Assembly (NCBI GenBank): GCA_026985515.1
Contig: JALSQH010000015.1
Location: forward strand, 1 to 5,435
From: a bacterium
GTDB lineage: Bacteria; JALSQH01
Reading direction: 5' to 3'
Length of the DNA: 5,435 nucleotides
The position numbers and the translations under genes were made by a program. Below the pieces are notes generated by a model that saw only the letters and a list, made by a program, of their open reading frames with translations, was not told where the DNA came from and made no database searches. This document shows, piece by piece, positions 1 to 5,435 of this stretch; position 1 is the first letter of the stretch, and each line of letters starts with the position of its first letter.

Positions 1-1494
1 CCGACCACAGATTTGCTCATTCCACCCGATGAGGATTCCGTTGAGATTGAGGAGGAGAAGTTAAAGGAAAAGGCTGTAAAACTCAAGGAGAAACTCGCAG
101 AGTTCAGGGTAGAGGGAAAGGTTGTTGGGATCCTGCCGGGTCCAATCATAACGAGGTATGAGTTCGTTCCGGCTCCCGGTATCAAGGTTTCTCAGGTAAC
201 GAATCTCGCCGATGATCTTGCAATGGCGGTGAAGGCGAGAAAGGTAAGAATTTCAGTTATATCTGAAAAAGGTGTTCTGGGAATAGAGATTCCCAATGAG
301 TACAGGAGAATTGTGAGATTGAGAGAGATACTGGAGAGCAGGGCTTACCTCAATAAAAAATTGAAGCTTCCCCTTGTCCTTGGTCTTGATATTGCCGGAA
401 CCCCTGTGGTTGAGGACCTTGTTGATATGCCCCACATCCTGGTGGCAGGTATGACTGGTTCAGGTAAGAGTGTTGGAATAAATTCAATTCTCGTTGGGTT
501 GTTGTACAGGCATTCTCCCAAAAACCTGCGACTTGTCCTTGTTGATCCAAAACTGGTTGAACTCTCCATTTATTCAGATATCCCCCACTTGCTTGTACCT
601 GTGATTTCAGAAAGTGACAGAGCAGTGGGAGTGTTAAAGGGAATTGTTGGAGAAATGGAGAGGAGATACTCCATGTTAAGGCTCATGAAGGTCAGAAATA
701 TTGAGGAGTACAATGCAAAGTTCAGTGAAATGGCAGGTAGTGAGGAAATCCTCTGTGTTAAACCCGATAATGAACTTTTTCAGCCTCCAGGTATTGAGTT
801 TGATGAAGAGGGAAGGGCCTGTCTTTCCTATCTTCCATACATTGTTGTTGTTATAGATGAGTATTCTGATCTTATGTTTGCCACCGGTAAAAAGGTAGAG
901 GAATTTGTTGCGCGTCTGGCACAGAAGGCAAGGGCAGCAGGTATTCATATAATACTTGCCACCCAAAGGCCCTCTGCTAAAGTTGTCACAGGAATCATAA
1001 AGGCAAATCTTCCCGCGAGAATTGCCTATAATGTCAGATCTGCCACTGATTCGCGAATAATTCTTGACGATCCCGGTGCTTCCCAGCTTCTGGGTAAAGG
1101 TGACATGCTCTTTCTACATCCCTCCAGAAATGAAATCAAGAGGATTCAGGGTCCCCTTGTCACCCTGGAAGAGGTTAAAAAAGTTGTGGAATTCTGGAAG
1201 AGACAGGGTACCCCTGCTTACAGAGATGACCTTATCATCCTTGATGAAGATTCCTCTGATGGAAGATATGAGAATGTTGATAAGTTCAAGGATAAGATGT
1301 ATTACAGGGCTCTGAAAATTGCAATGGAGGAGGGTGAGGTAAGTGCCAGCAGGTTGCAGAGAAGACTGGGCATAGGCTATAATAGAGCAGCAAGGTACAT
1401 TGAAATTATGGAGGCTGAAGGAATAATTTCAAAAGCAGATGGTGCAAAGCCAAGGAAAGTTTTGAAATTTTTTGATGTGAATCTGGAGGATTAA
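1..1494 (+). CDS. ftsK: DNA translocase FtsK/SpoIIIE, C-terminal part (5' end outside window)
   Basis: ATP-driven double-stranded DNA pump that clears and aligns chromosome termini at the division septum. The frame is open from base 1, and its first codons (TTDLLIPP) match the conserved linker before the motor, so the gene is cut by the window edge and the TTG at 13 is not its start. With codon 1 at base 1, the alpha-type segment (GPIITRYEFVPAPG) lies near codons 47-60. Walker A GMTGSGKS is at 150-157 (Lys156), Walker B VVVIDE at 282-287 and the ATQRPS motif at 320-325. The C-terminal winged-helix gamma domain, which reads polar DNA signals in the family, spans about 431-492 and contains IGYNRAARY (458-466). 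The N-terminal membrane segments are not in view. An unusual 36-residue stretch (codons 242-277) precedes Walker B. The stop abuts the lolA ATG, so the two are probably co-transcribed. The family assignment is secure. Confidence 0.97.
   Translation, partial: PTTDLLIPPDEDSVEIEEEKLKEKAVKLKEKLAEFRVEGKVVGILPGPIITRYEFVPAPGIKVSQVTNLADDLAMAVKARKVRISVISEKGVLGIEIPNEYRRIVRLREILESRAYLNKKLKLPLVLGLDIAGTPVVEDLVDMPHILVAGMTGSGKSVGINSILVGLLYRHSPKNLRLVLVDPKLVELSIYSDIPHLLVPVISESDRAVGVLKGIVGEMERRYSMLRLMKVRNIEEYNAKFSEMAGSEEILCVKPDNELFQPPGIEFDEEGRACLSYLPYIVVVIDEYSDLMFATGKKVEEFVARLAQKARAAGIHIILATQRPSAKVVTGIIKANLPARIAYNVRSATDSRIILDDPGASQLLGKGDMLFLHPSRNEIKRIQGPLVTLEEVKKVVEFWKRQGTPAYRDDLIILDEDSSDGRYENVDKFKDKMYYRALKIAMEEGEVSASRLQRRLGIGYNRAARYIEIMEAEGIISKADGAKPRKVLKFFDVNLED
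1485..1489 (+). promoter_or_regulatory. Ribosome binding site of lolA inside the end of ftsK
   Basis: GGAGG ends five bases before the ATG at 1495 and is embedded in the last codons of ftsK. It fixes the lolA start and shows that lolA can be initiated independently even though no intergenic space exists (TAA immediately followed by ATG). Confidence 0.75.
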
Positions 1495-2163
1495 ATGAAG
1501 AGAGGAAAATATTTTCTTATCTGGTCAGTTTTACCTGTGTTTCTTTTCTTCCCGGTAAAAAGTTACGGAGGAAAGGCAGACAGGGTGGCAAAGAGATTGC
1601 AGAAAATTTATGAAAAGGCAGTGGACTTTTCAGCAGATTTTACTCAGAAAAGCTACAACAGGACCTTTAACAGGTGGGTTACAGGAAAGGGTAAGGTTTT
1701 TCTGAAAAATGGTGGGAAAATGAGATGGGAATATTACGGAAAGAATGCCCAGACCATTGTTTCAGATGGTAAGGTTATGTGGGTTTATCAACCAGATGCA
1801 AAGGAGGTTGTAATAAGTTCCCTTAAAGATAGTGTTGCAAGAACCCCTGTTAACTTTCTTGAAGGTATGGGGAATCTCAGAAAGGATTTTAAAGTGAAAC
1901 TTACTGAACTCGGTGATTACCCCTCCAGTAAATACTATGTTCTGGAATTGACTCCCAGGGAAAAGATGCCCAATCTCACCAGAATGCTCATGGTTGTTGA
2001 TAAAAAGGATTTCAGAGTGGTTGAAGTGAGGACCTACGATTTTTACAACAACGAAAATATCATTAAATTTTACAACCAGAAACTGAACTCTGGTTTGAAA
2101 GATTCCCTCTTTCAATTTAAAGTTCCCCCTGGTACAAGAGTTCTGAAAATGCCCGCGAGATGA
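1495..2163 (+). CDS. lolA: Outer-membrane lipoprotein carrier protein LolA
   Basis: Periplasmic chaperone that takes lipoproteins released by the LolCDE transporter and carries them to the outer membrane. The 222-residue product has a Sec signal peptide: Lys/Arg at positions 2-5, a hydrophobic core at about 6-21 and a likely cleavage after Ser-Tyr-Gly25. There is no lipobox Cys, so the protein should be soluble. Family signatures are DFTQ (48-51), MRWEY (76-80), SDGKVMWVYQP (90-100), a Thr-Pro-Val turn near 117-119, and the closing FKVPPGTRVL (208-217). Length is normal for LolA. No LolB is visible nearby; in many non-enteric lineages LolA has no separate LolB partner. Its position directly after ftsK recalls the ftsK-lolA order of Proteobacteria. 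The start is supported by GGAGG five bases upstream. The function is known from the family, not shown here. Confidence 0.94.
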   Translation: MKRGKYFLIWSVLPVFLFFPVKSYGGKADRVAKRLQKIYEKAVDFSADFTQKSYNRTFNRWVTGKGKVFLKNGGKMRWEYYGKNAQTIVSDGKVMWVYQPDAKEVVISSLKDSVARTPVNFLEGMGNLRKDFKVKLTELGDYPSSKYYVLELTPREKMPNLTRMLMVVDKKDFRVVEVRTYDFYNNENIIKFYNQKLNSGLKDSLFQFKVPPGTRVLKMPAR

Positions 2164-4538
2164 AGAAATATCGTGATCTTGAGGAGGCACTGAGAGAAAT
2201 AGAAAGTAGTAATTTGGGGAGGAATTTTATCCACAGAGAAGTGATTCCTCCAGGGGAGGGAAAGTATACCGATTTTCCCCCTGACCTTCATCCTCAGCTG
2301 GTAGAATCTCTTAAACGGAGGGGCATCACACGTCTTTATACTCATCAGCGGGAAGCTTATGATGCTGTGAAAAAAGGTAAAAATGTTGTAATTGTTACTC
2401 CCACTGCATCGGGAAAGACCCTTGCCTACAATCTGCCTGTAATAGATACAATTTTAAAAGACCCTGCCACCAGGGCTCTGTATATTTTTCCCACCAAGGC
2501 ACTCTCACAGGATCAGTTATCTGAGTTGAATGATGTAAAAAAATACCTGGCAAATCCATTTACAACTTTTACCTATGATGGAGATACCCCTTCAGATGCA
2601 AGGCAGAAGATAAGGGAAAAAGGCAATATTATAGTTACAAATCCAGACATGCTTCATCAGGGAATCCTTCCCCACCATAACAGATGGGATAAATTTTTCA
2701 AGAATCTGAAGTTCATTGTGATTGATGAACTTCACACATATCGTGGTGTCTTTGGCAGTCACTTTGCAAATGTATTGAGGAGATTAAAGAGGATATACAG
2801 GTTTTACGGGTCTGAGCCTGTTTTCATAATGACATCAGCCACTATCGCCAACCCTGTTGAACTTGCAGAGAGATTAATTGAAGATGAAGCTGTTCTCATT
2901 GACAGAAATGGTGCTCCTTCGGGTAAGAAATTCTTCTATTTTTACAATCCTCCCCTCATAGATGCTGAGCTGGGAATCAGGAGAAGTGCCCTCAAGGAGT
3001 CCACCTTTCTCGCAAAGAGTTTCATAGAAAAGGGTTTTCACACAATAGTTTTTGCACATACAAGACTTCATGTGGAGATAATGGTCCGCTATCTGAGGTC
3101 CTACCTTGAAAAGAATCTTCAGGATTACGGAATGGTGAGAGGGTACAGGGGAGGTTATTTACCAAAGCGCAGAAGGGAAATTGAAGAGGGTTTGAGAAGT
3201 GGAAGAATAAAGGGCGTTGTTTCCACCAATGCCCTTGAACTGGGGATAGATATTGGTTCCCTTGATGTGGCAATAATGACCGGTTTTCCCGGAACCATTG
3301 CAAGTGCGTGGCAGCAGGCTGGAAGGGCGGGAAGGAAAAAGGGAAATTCTGCAGCGATTCTGGTGGCTACGAGTTCACCCATTGATCAGTTCCTGATGAA
3401 TCATCCTGAGTATTTTTTCAGCAGAAGTCCCGAACATGCCCTCATCAATCCTGATAATCTACTGATTCTCATGGATCACATAAAATGTGCCGCCTTTGAG
3501 TTGCCCTTCAAGGAAGGGGAGAAGTTTGGAAATTCTTCGGTGGATGAGGCAATGGAGTATCTTGAAGAAGAGGGAGTTGTTTTTAAAAATGGAGATATGT
3601 GGTACTGGATGGATGAGAGCTACCCTGCCAACAATGTTAGTCTGAGACAGATGGGTGACGAAAATTTCACTGTTGTTGATACAACCTCAGCTCCCCGAAT
3701 CATAGCGGAGGTCGATTATTTCAGCGCCCCGAGAATACTCTATGAAGGTGCAATTTACATGGTGGAGGGAGAACCCTATCAGGTTGAAAAACTTGATTTC
3801 AGGAACCACAAGGCTTTTGTGAAAAAAGCAAAAGTTGACTACTACACTGATGCCATTGAATATTCAAGGTTAAAGGTGCTTGATGTCTTTGATGAGGAAG
3901 AAGATTTCCTGGGATATGGTTATGGAGAGGTACAGGTTATAACCAGCATTGCCGGTTTTAAGAAGATAAAATTTTTCACATCTGAAAATGTGGGATATGG
4001 AGATGTTCATCTTCCAGATATTGAGTTGCACACCACATCTTTCTGGGTATCTTTTCCCGGGGAATTGAGGAGTGAAGTGGAACTTGATACATTCCAGTAT
4101 ATTGAAGCCATCCACGGGATAGGCTATGCAATGAAAAATGTGGCTGCACTCTTTGCCATGTGTGACCCCCGTGACATAAGCAGGGTGGTTGCTGACAGGG
4201 AGGGAAGGTGGAATTATAATGAAACTACAGGGGGAGGAGTTTTTACGGATCTGGATGGTAATAGAATCCCTTCTCCAGAAAAAGCCTATACACCCACAAT
4301 CTACCTGTATGAAAATTACCCTGGAGGTGTGGGTATCAGCGAAGAATTATTCAGGGTGAAAAAGGATCTGTTGATGGAAACATACAGATTAATCTCTGAA
4401 TGTGGTTGTGAGAGGGGTTGTCCCTCATGTGTGGGCCCCGTTACATACACAGATAATGATGTTAAGGGCAACAGTTTGAAAATTTTGAGAAAGGTGCTTT
4501 TTGAAAATGGGGATCAGGGAGAAGTTAAAGAAACTTAA
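2160..4538 (+). CDS. mrfA: MrfA/YprA-type DEAD/DEAH-box DNA helicase with C-terminal zinc-binding (DUF1998-type) domain
   Basis: Superfamily 2 DNA helicase of 792 residues, similar in length to B. subtilis MrfA (YprA). In that species it acts as a 3'-5' helicase with MrfB to repair mitomycin-C damage; the eukaryotic relative is Hrq1. Motifs in order: THQREA (61-66), Walker A TPTASGKT (80-87), FPTKALSQDQ (110-119), TNPDMLH (160-166), DELH box (189-192), SAT (226-228), STNALELGID (355-364) and QQAGRAGR (385-392, arginine finger motif). The C-terminal region carries YENYPGG (717-723) and a Cys4 cluster CGCERGCPSC (Cys748, 750, 754, 757), the expected metal site. All catalytic motifs look intact. 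The start ATG overlaps the lolA stop (ATGA) and has no clear Shine-Dalgarno, so translation probably depends on coupling to lolA. The coding end overlaps mrfB. The family call is firm; the exact substrate here is inferred. Confidence 0.93.
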   Translation: MKKYRDLEEALREIESSNLGRNFIHREVIPPGEGKYTDFPPDLHPQLVESLKRRGITRLYTHQREAYDAVKKGKNVVIVTPTASGKTLAYNLPVIDTILKDPATRALYIFPTKALSQDQLSELNDVKKYLANPFTTFTYDGDTPSDARQKIREKGNIIVTNPDMLHQGILPHHNRWDKFFKNLKFIVIDELHTYRGVFGSHFANVLRRLKRIYRFYGSEPVFIMTSATIANPVELAERLIEDEAVLIDRNGAPSGKKFFYFYNPPLIDAELGIRRSALKESTFLAKSFIEKGFHTIVFAHTRLHVEIMVRYLRSYLEKNLQDYGMVRGYRGGYLPKRRREIEEGLRSGRIKGVVSTNALELGIDIGSLDVAIMTGFPGTIASAWQQAGRAGRKKGNSAAILVATSSPIDQFLMNHPEYFFSRSPEHALINPDNLLILMDHIKCAAFELPFKEGEKFGNSSVDEAMEYLEEEGVVFKNGDMWYWMDESYPANNVSLRQMGDENFTVVDTTSAPRIIAEVDYFSAPRILYEGAIYMVEGEPYQVEKLDFRNHKAFVKKAKVDYYTDAIEYSRLKVLDVFDEEEDFLGYGYGEVQVITSIAGFKKIKFFTSENVGYGDVHLPDIELHTTSFWVSFPGELRSEVELDTFQYIEAIHGIGYAMKNVAALFAMCDPRDISRVVADREGRWNYNETTGGGVFTDLDGNRIPSPEKAYTPTIYLYENYPGGVGISEELFRVKKDLLMETYRLISECGCERGCPSCVGPVTYTDNDVKGNSLKILRKVLFENGDQGEVKET
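4488..4496 (+). promoter_or_regulatory. Shine-Dalgarno deciding the mrfB start
   Basis: AGAAAGG followed by TG lies inside mrfA. Aligned with the usual anti-Shine-Dalgarno, it is spaced well for the ATG at 4507 (10 bases after AAGGTG) and too close to the in-frame TTG at 4501 (4 bases). This is the reason for choosing 4507. Confidence 0.5.
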
Positions 4539-5259
4539 GTCCTCCTTTCATGAGAAATCTGGTAACAGTGTTGAGAGAATACCCCTTCCAGATGTTCCTG
4601 TTAACTTCAGAAGAGAATTTGCTTCAGATTATAAAACCGGAACTTTCAGAATGGGAGATTTTGAAAAATTTTTTCCTCTCTATCTTCCTTTTTTTCCCTC
4701 TGTGATTGAAAGCCCGGAGGAAATGCTTTTCCTTGACCTTGAAACCACTTCCCTTAGCATGGGGGCAGGGAATTTCCCCTTCCTTACTGGAATTGGCTGG
4801 TTTGAGGGCTCCCTTTTCATCGTTTCTCAGTACCTCATAACTTCTCCACCTCAGGAGGTTGAGGTTCTGAAAATTTTGCTTGATCACTGGAATAGATCCA
4901 GAGTTATAGTGACCTACAATGGAAAAACATTTGATGTCCCTTTACTGAAGGGTCGATTTTCCATCTATCGTCTTGGTGAACCTGACGAGAAAAAGCATTA
5001 TGATCTCTATCAGCTTGTAAGAGGCATGGTGAAACCTGCCACATTACACAATGCTGAGAGAGTGTTGCTTGGAATTGAGAGGAATGAAGAGTTTGAGGGT
5101 TCCGATATCCCTTCAATCTATTTCTCCTACATTAATACAGGGGATCTGGAGGTCCTGAAACCTGTCCTGGAGAGAAATCTTCAGGATATTTTGTCCCTTC
5201 CTGCTCTTCTCTTTAAATGGGTGGAAAAGAAGAACCCCCTTTTCTTCAACAAGCATTGA
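4507..5259 (+). CDS. mrfB: MrfB/YprB-type RNase H-fold (DnaQ-like, DEDD) exonuclease
   Basis: Predicted metal-dependent 3'-5' DNA exonuclease partner of the MrfA helicase encoded just upstream. From the ATG at 4507 the product is 250 residues. ExoI motif FLDLETTSL gives Asp77 and Glu79; ExoII YNGKTFDVPLL (137-147) gives Asp143; HYDLYQLVR (164-172) and LLGI (187-190) follow; GSDIPSIYF and the TGD motif (211-213) are family hallmarks; the last motif RNLQDILSL supplies Asp227. All four acidic residues are present. The residue four before Asp227 is Arg223, where relatives usually have His (HN..D). The protein ends at about 250 residues, so the TPR tail of the longer B. subtilis YprB (COG3359) is missing. 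The gene overlaps mrfA by 32 nt, implying coupled synthesis. An in-frame TTG at 4501 is an alternative start. The pairing with mrfA strongly supports the identity. Confidence 0.9.
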   Translation: MGIREKLKKLKSSFHEKSGNSVERIPLPDVPVNFRREFASDYKTGTFRMGDFEKFFPLYLPFFPSVIESPEEMLFLDLETTSLSMGAGNFPFLTGIGWFEGSLFIVSQYLITSPPQEVEVLKILLDHWNRSRVIVTYNGKTFDVPLLKGRFSIYRLGEPDEKKHYDLYQLVRGMVKPATLHNAERVLLGIERNEEFEGSDIPSIYFSYINTGDLEVLKPVLERNLQDILSLPALLFKWVEKKNPLFFNKH

Positions 5260-5265
5260 CCCTCT

Positions 5266-5295
5266 CAAGGATGACATTTCTGTCATATTTGTTTT
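5266..5295 (+). terminator. Possible weak terminator hairpin after mrfB
   Basis: ATGACA (5271-5276) pairs with TGTCAT (5281-5286) around a TTTC loop. Beyond one G/A mismatch, CAAG pairs with TTTG (5266-5269 with 5288-5291, one G-U pair), followed by TTTT (5292-5295). It sits 6 bases after the mrfB stop. The stem is AT-rich and the U-tract short, so it would be a weak intrinsic terminator. The same dyad could instead be a protein-binding site. Confidence 0.4.
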
Positions 5296-5356
5296 AATGG
5301 GTGTTTAGTTTTTTTGCCATTCTCTTTATAAACTGCTTTTTATGTGAACCGCAAAA

Positions 5357-5372
5357 TGGCACAGTGGTTGCA
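5357..5372 (+). promoter_or_regulatory. Sigma-54 (RpoN) promoter, -24/-12 element
   Basis: TGGCAC, five bases, then TTGCA matches the RpoN consensus (TGGCACG-N4-TTGCW) at every key base except the less conserved G after TGGCAC. The invariant GG (5358-5359) and GC (5370-5371) are separated by exactly 10 bases. Transcription would start about 12 bases after the GC, near 5383, giving a leader of roughly 27 bases before the ATG at 5410. Such promoters require an AAA+ enhancer-binding activator; none is encoded in the window. Location, orientation and spacing to the next gene all agree. Confidence 0.88.
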
Positions 5373-5396
5373 AGGAGGTAAACAGAAGTTAAAAAA

Positions 5397-5404
5397 AGGA
5401 GGTG
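5397..5404 (+). promoter_or_regulatory. Strong Shine-Dalgarno of the last gene
   Basis: AGGAGGTG is a near-complete match to the anti-Shine-Dalgarno, with seven bases between GGAGG and the ATG at 5410. It is much stronger than the sites for the operon genes upstream and suggests a highly translated product. A second AAGGAGG at 5373-5378 lies before the predicted transcription start and has no start codon at a suitable distance. Confidence 0.8.
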
Positions 5405-5409
5405 AAGGG

Positions 5410-5435
5410 ATGAAGAAGTTACTGATTGCCTTGCT
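5410..5435 (+). CDS. Start of a probable exported protein (3' end outside window)
   Basis: Only eight full codons are visible, reading MKKLLIAL with a further CT at the edge. Two lysines followed by a hydrophobic run is the typical beginning of a Sec signal peptide, so an exported or envelope protein is likely, but the family cannot be told. The start is well supported by a strong Shine-Dalgarno seven bases upstream and by a sigma-54 promoter ending 37 bases before it. It appears to be a separate transcription unit from the ftsK-lolA-mrfA-mrfB genes, controlled by a dedicated activator. Confidence 0.7.

Larger units (their letters stand above)
5260..5409 (+). other. 150-bp intergenic regulatory region
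   Basis: This is the only substantial non-coding stretch. From left to right it holds an inverted repeat (5271-5286, inside a longer imperfect hairpin), a T-run (5309-5315), an AT-rich palindrome TTTATAAA (5325-5332), a sigma-54 core promoter (5357-5372) and a strong Shine-Dalgarno (5397-5404). The layout of a dyad about 100 bp upstream of a -24/-12 element is that of an activator-dependent sigma-54 promoter. Confidence 0.75.

Noticed and set aside
13-15. TTG as a start codon for the first gene
   Set aside because: The frame is open to base 1, and the codons before it fit the conserved FtsK linker, so the gene begins before the window.
810-817. GGGAAGGG, a match to the E. coli FtsK guiding sequence (KOPS, GGGNAGGG)
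   Set aside because: A single match is expected by chance (about 0.7 in this length on both strands), and KOPS of this lineage is unknown.
1064-1315. Open frame of 83 codons on the + strand inside ftsK
   Set aside because: It lies wholly within the conserved motor and gamma-domain coding sequence in another frame and has no recognisable protein features.
1762-2190. 142-codon open frame on the minus strand across lolA
   Set aside because: Antisense to a well-supported lolA, with a composition typical of a shadow frame and no motif or convincing start signal.
5314-5343. TTGCCA and TTTTAT as a sigma-70 promoter in the intergenic region
   Set aside because: Poor -10 match and an 18-base spacer in an AT-rich stretch; the sigma-54 element is far better supported.
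5315-5361. Inverted repeat TGCCATT / AATGGCA whose right arm overlaps the -24 element
   Set aside because: Seven-base arms 33 bases apart are easily found by chance in this sequence, and no independent sign suggests a hairpin or operator.
1-5435. Search by eye for CRISPR arrays, tRNA genes, insertion sequences, attachment sites and defence genes
   Set aside because: No direct-repeat array, cloverleaf, transposase or terminal inverted repeats were seen; coding density is nearly complete and all four main genes belong to known families. The helicase-nuclease pair might be mistaken for a phage-defence system but fits the MrfA-MrfB repair pair.

Overview
The window is a dense, one-directional (+) segment of a bacterial chromosome. 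It carries the 3' part of an operon of four tightly packed genes and the start of a separately controlled fifth gene. The encoded LolA (periplasmic lipoprotein carrier) implies a Gram-negative, two-membrane cell, and a near-perfect -24/-12 element implies that the organism has sigma-54. Arg is written mostly AGA/AGG, ATA is common for Ile, and the proteins are rich in Lys, Glu and Ile at moderate GC. This is compatible with a thermophilic or deep-branching Gram-negative lineage, but the window does not decide the taxonomy.

Layout. Positions 1-1494 hold the C-terminal ~497 residues of an FtsK/SpoIIIE DNA translocase, whose N-terminal membrane part lies before the window. Its stop codon touches the ATG of lolA (1495-2163). 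The lolA stop overlaps (ATGA) the start of an MrfA/YprA-type DNA helicase with a C-terminal Cys4 zinc-binding domain (2160-4538). That gene overlaps by 32 nt an MrfB/YprB-type RNase H-fold exonuclease (4507-5259). A 150-bp intergenic region follows. It holds an inverted repeat (weak terminator or activator site), a sigma-54 promoter core at 5357-5372, a strong Shine-Dalgarno sequence, and the first codons of a probable exported protein (from 5410, cut by the window edge).

How the genes fit together. FtsK moves the terminus region of the chromosome during division, and LolA ferries lipoproteins across the periplasm; ftsK-lolA adjacency is also known from Proteobacteria such as E. coli. MrfA and MrfB are the helicase-nuclease pair known from Bacillus subtilis as a mitomycin-C repair pathway independent of UvrA. 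Here the pair appears to be co-transcribed and translationally coupled with division and envelope genes. The fifth gene looks like a separate, activator-dependent unit.

No mobile element, CRISPR array, tRNA, rRNA or wholly novel gene system was seen. The points most worth a second look are the sigma-54 promoter with its upstream dyad, an Arg in place of the usual His in the last exonuclease motif of MrfB, and the lack of the TPR tail in MrfB.
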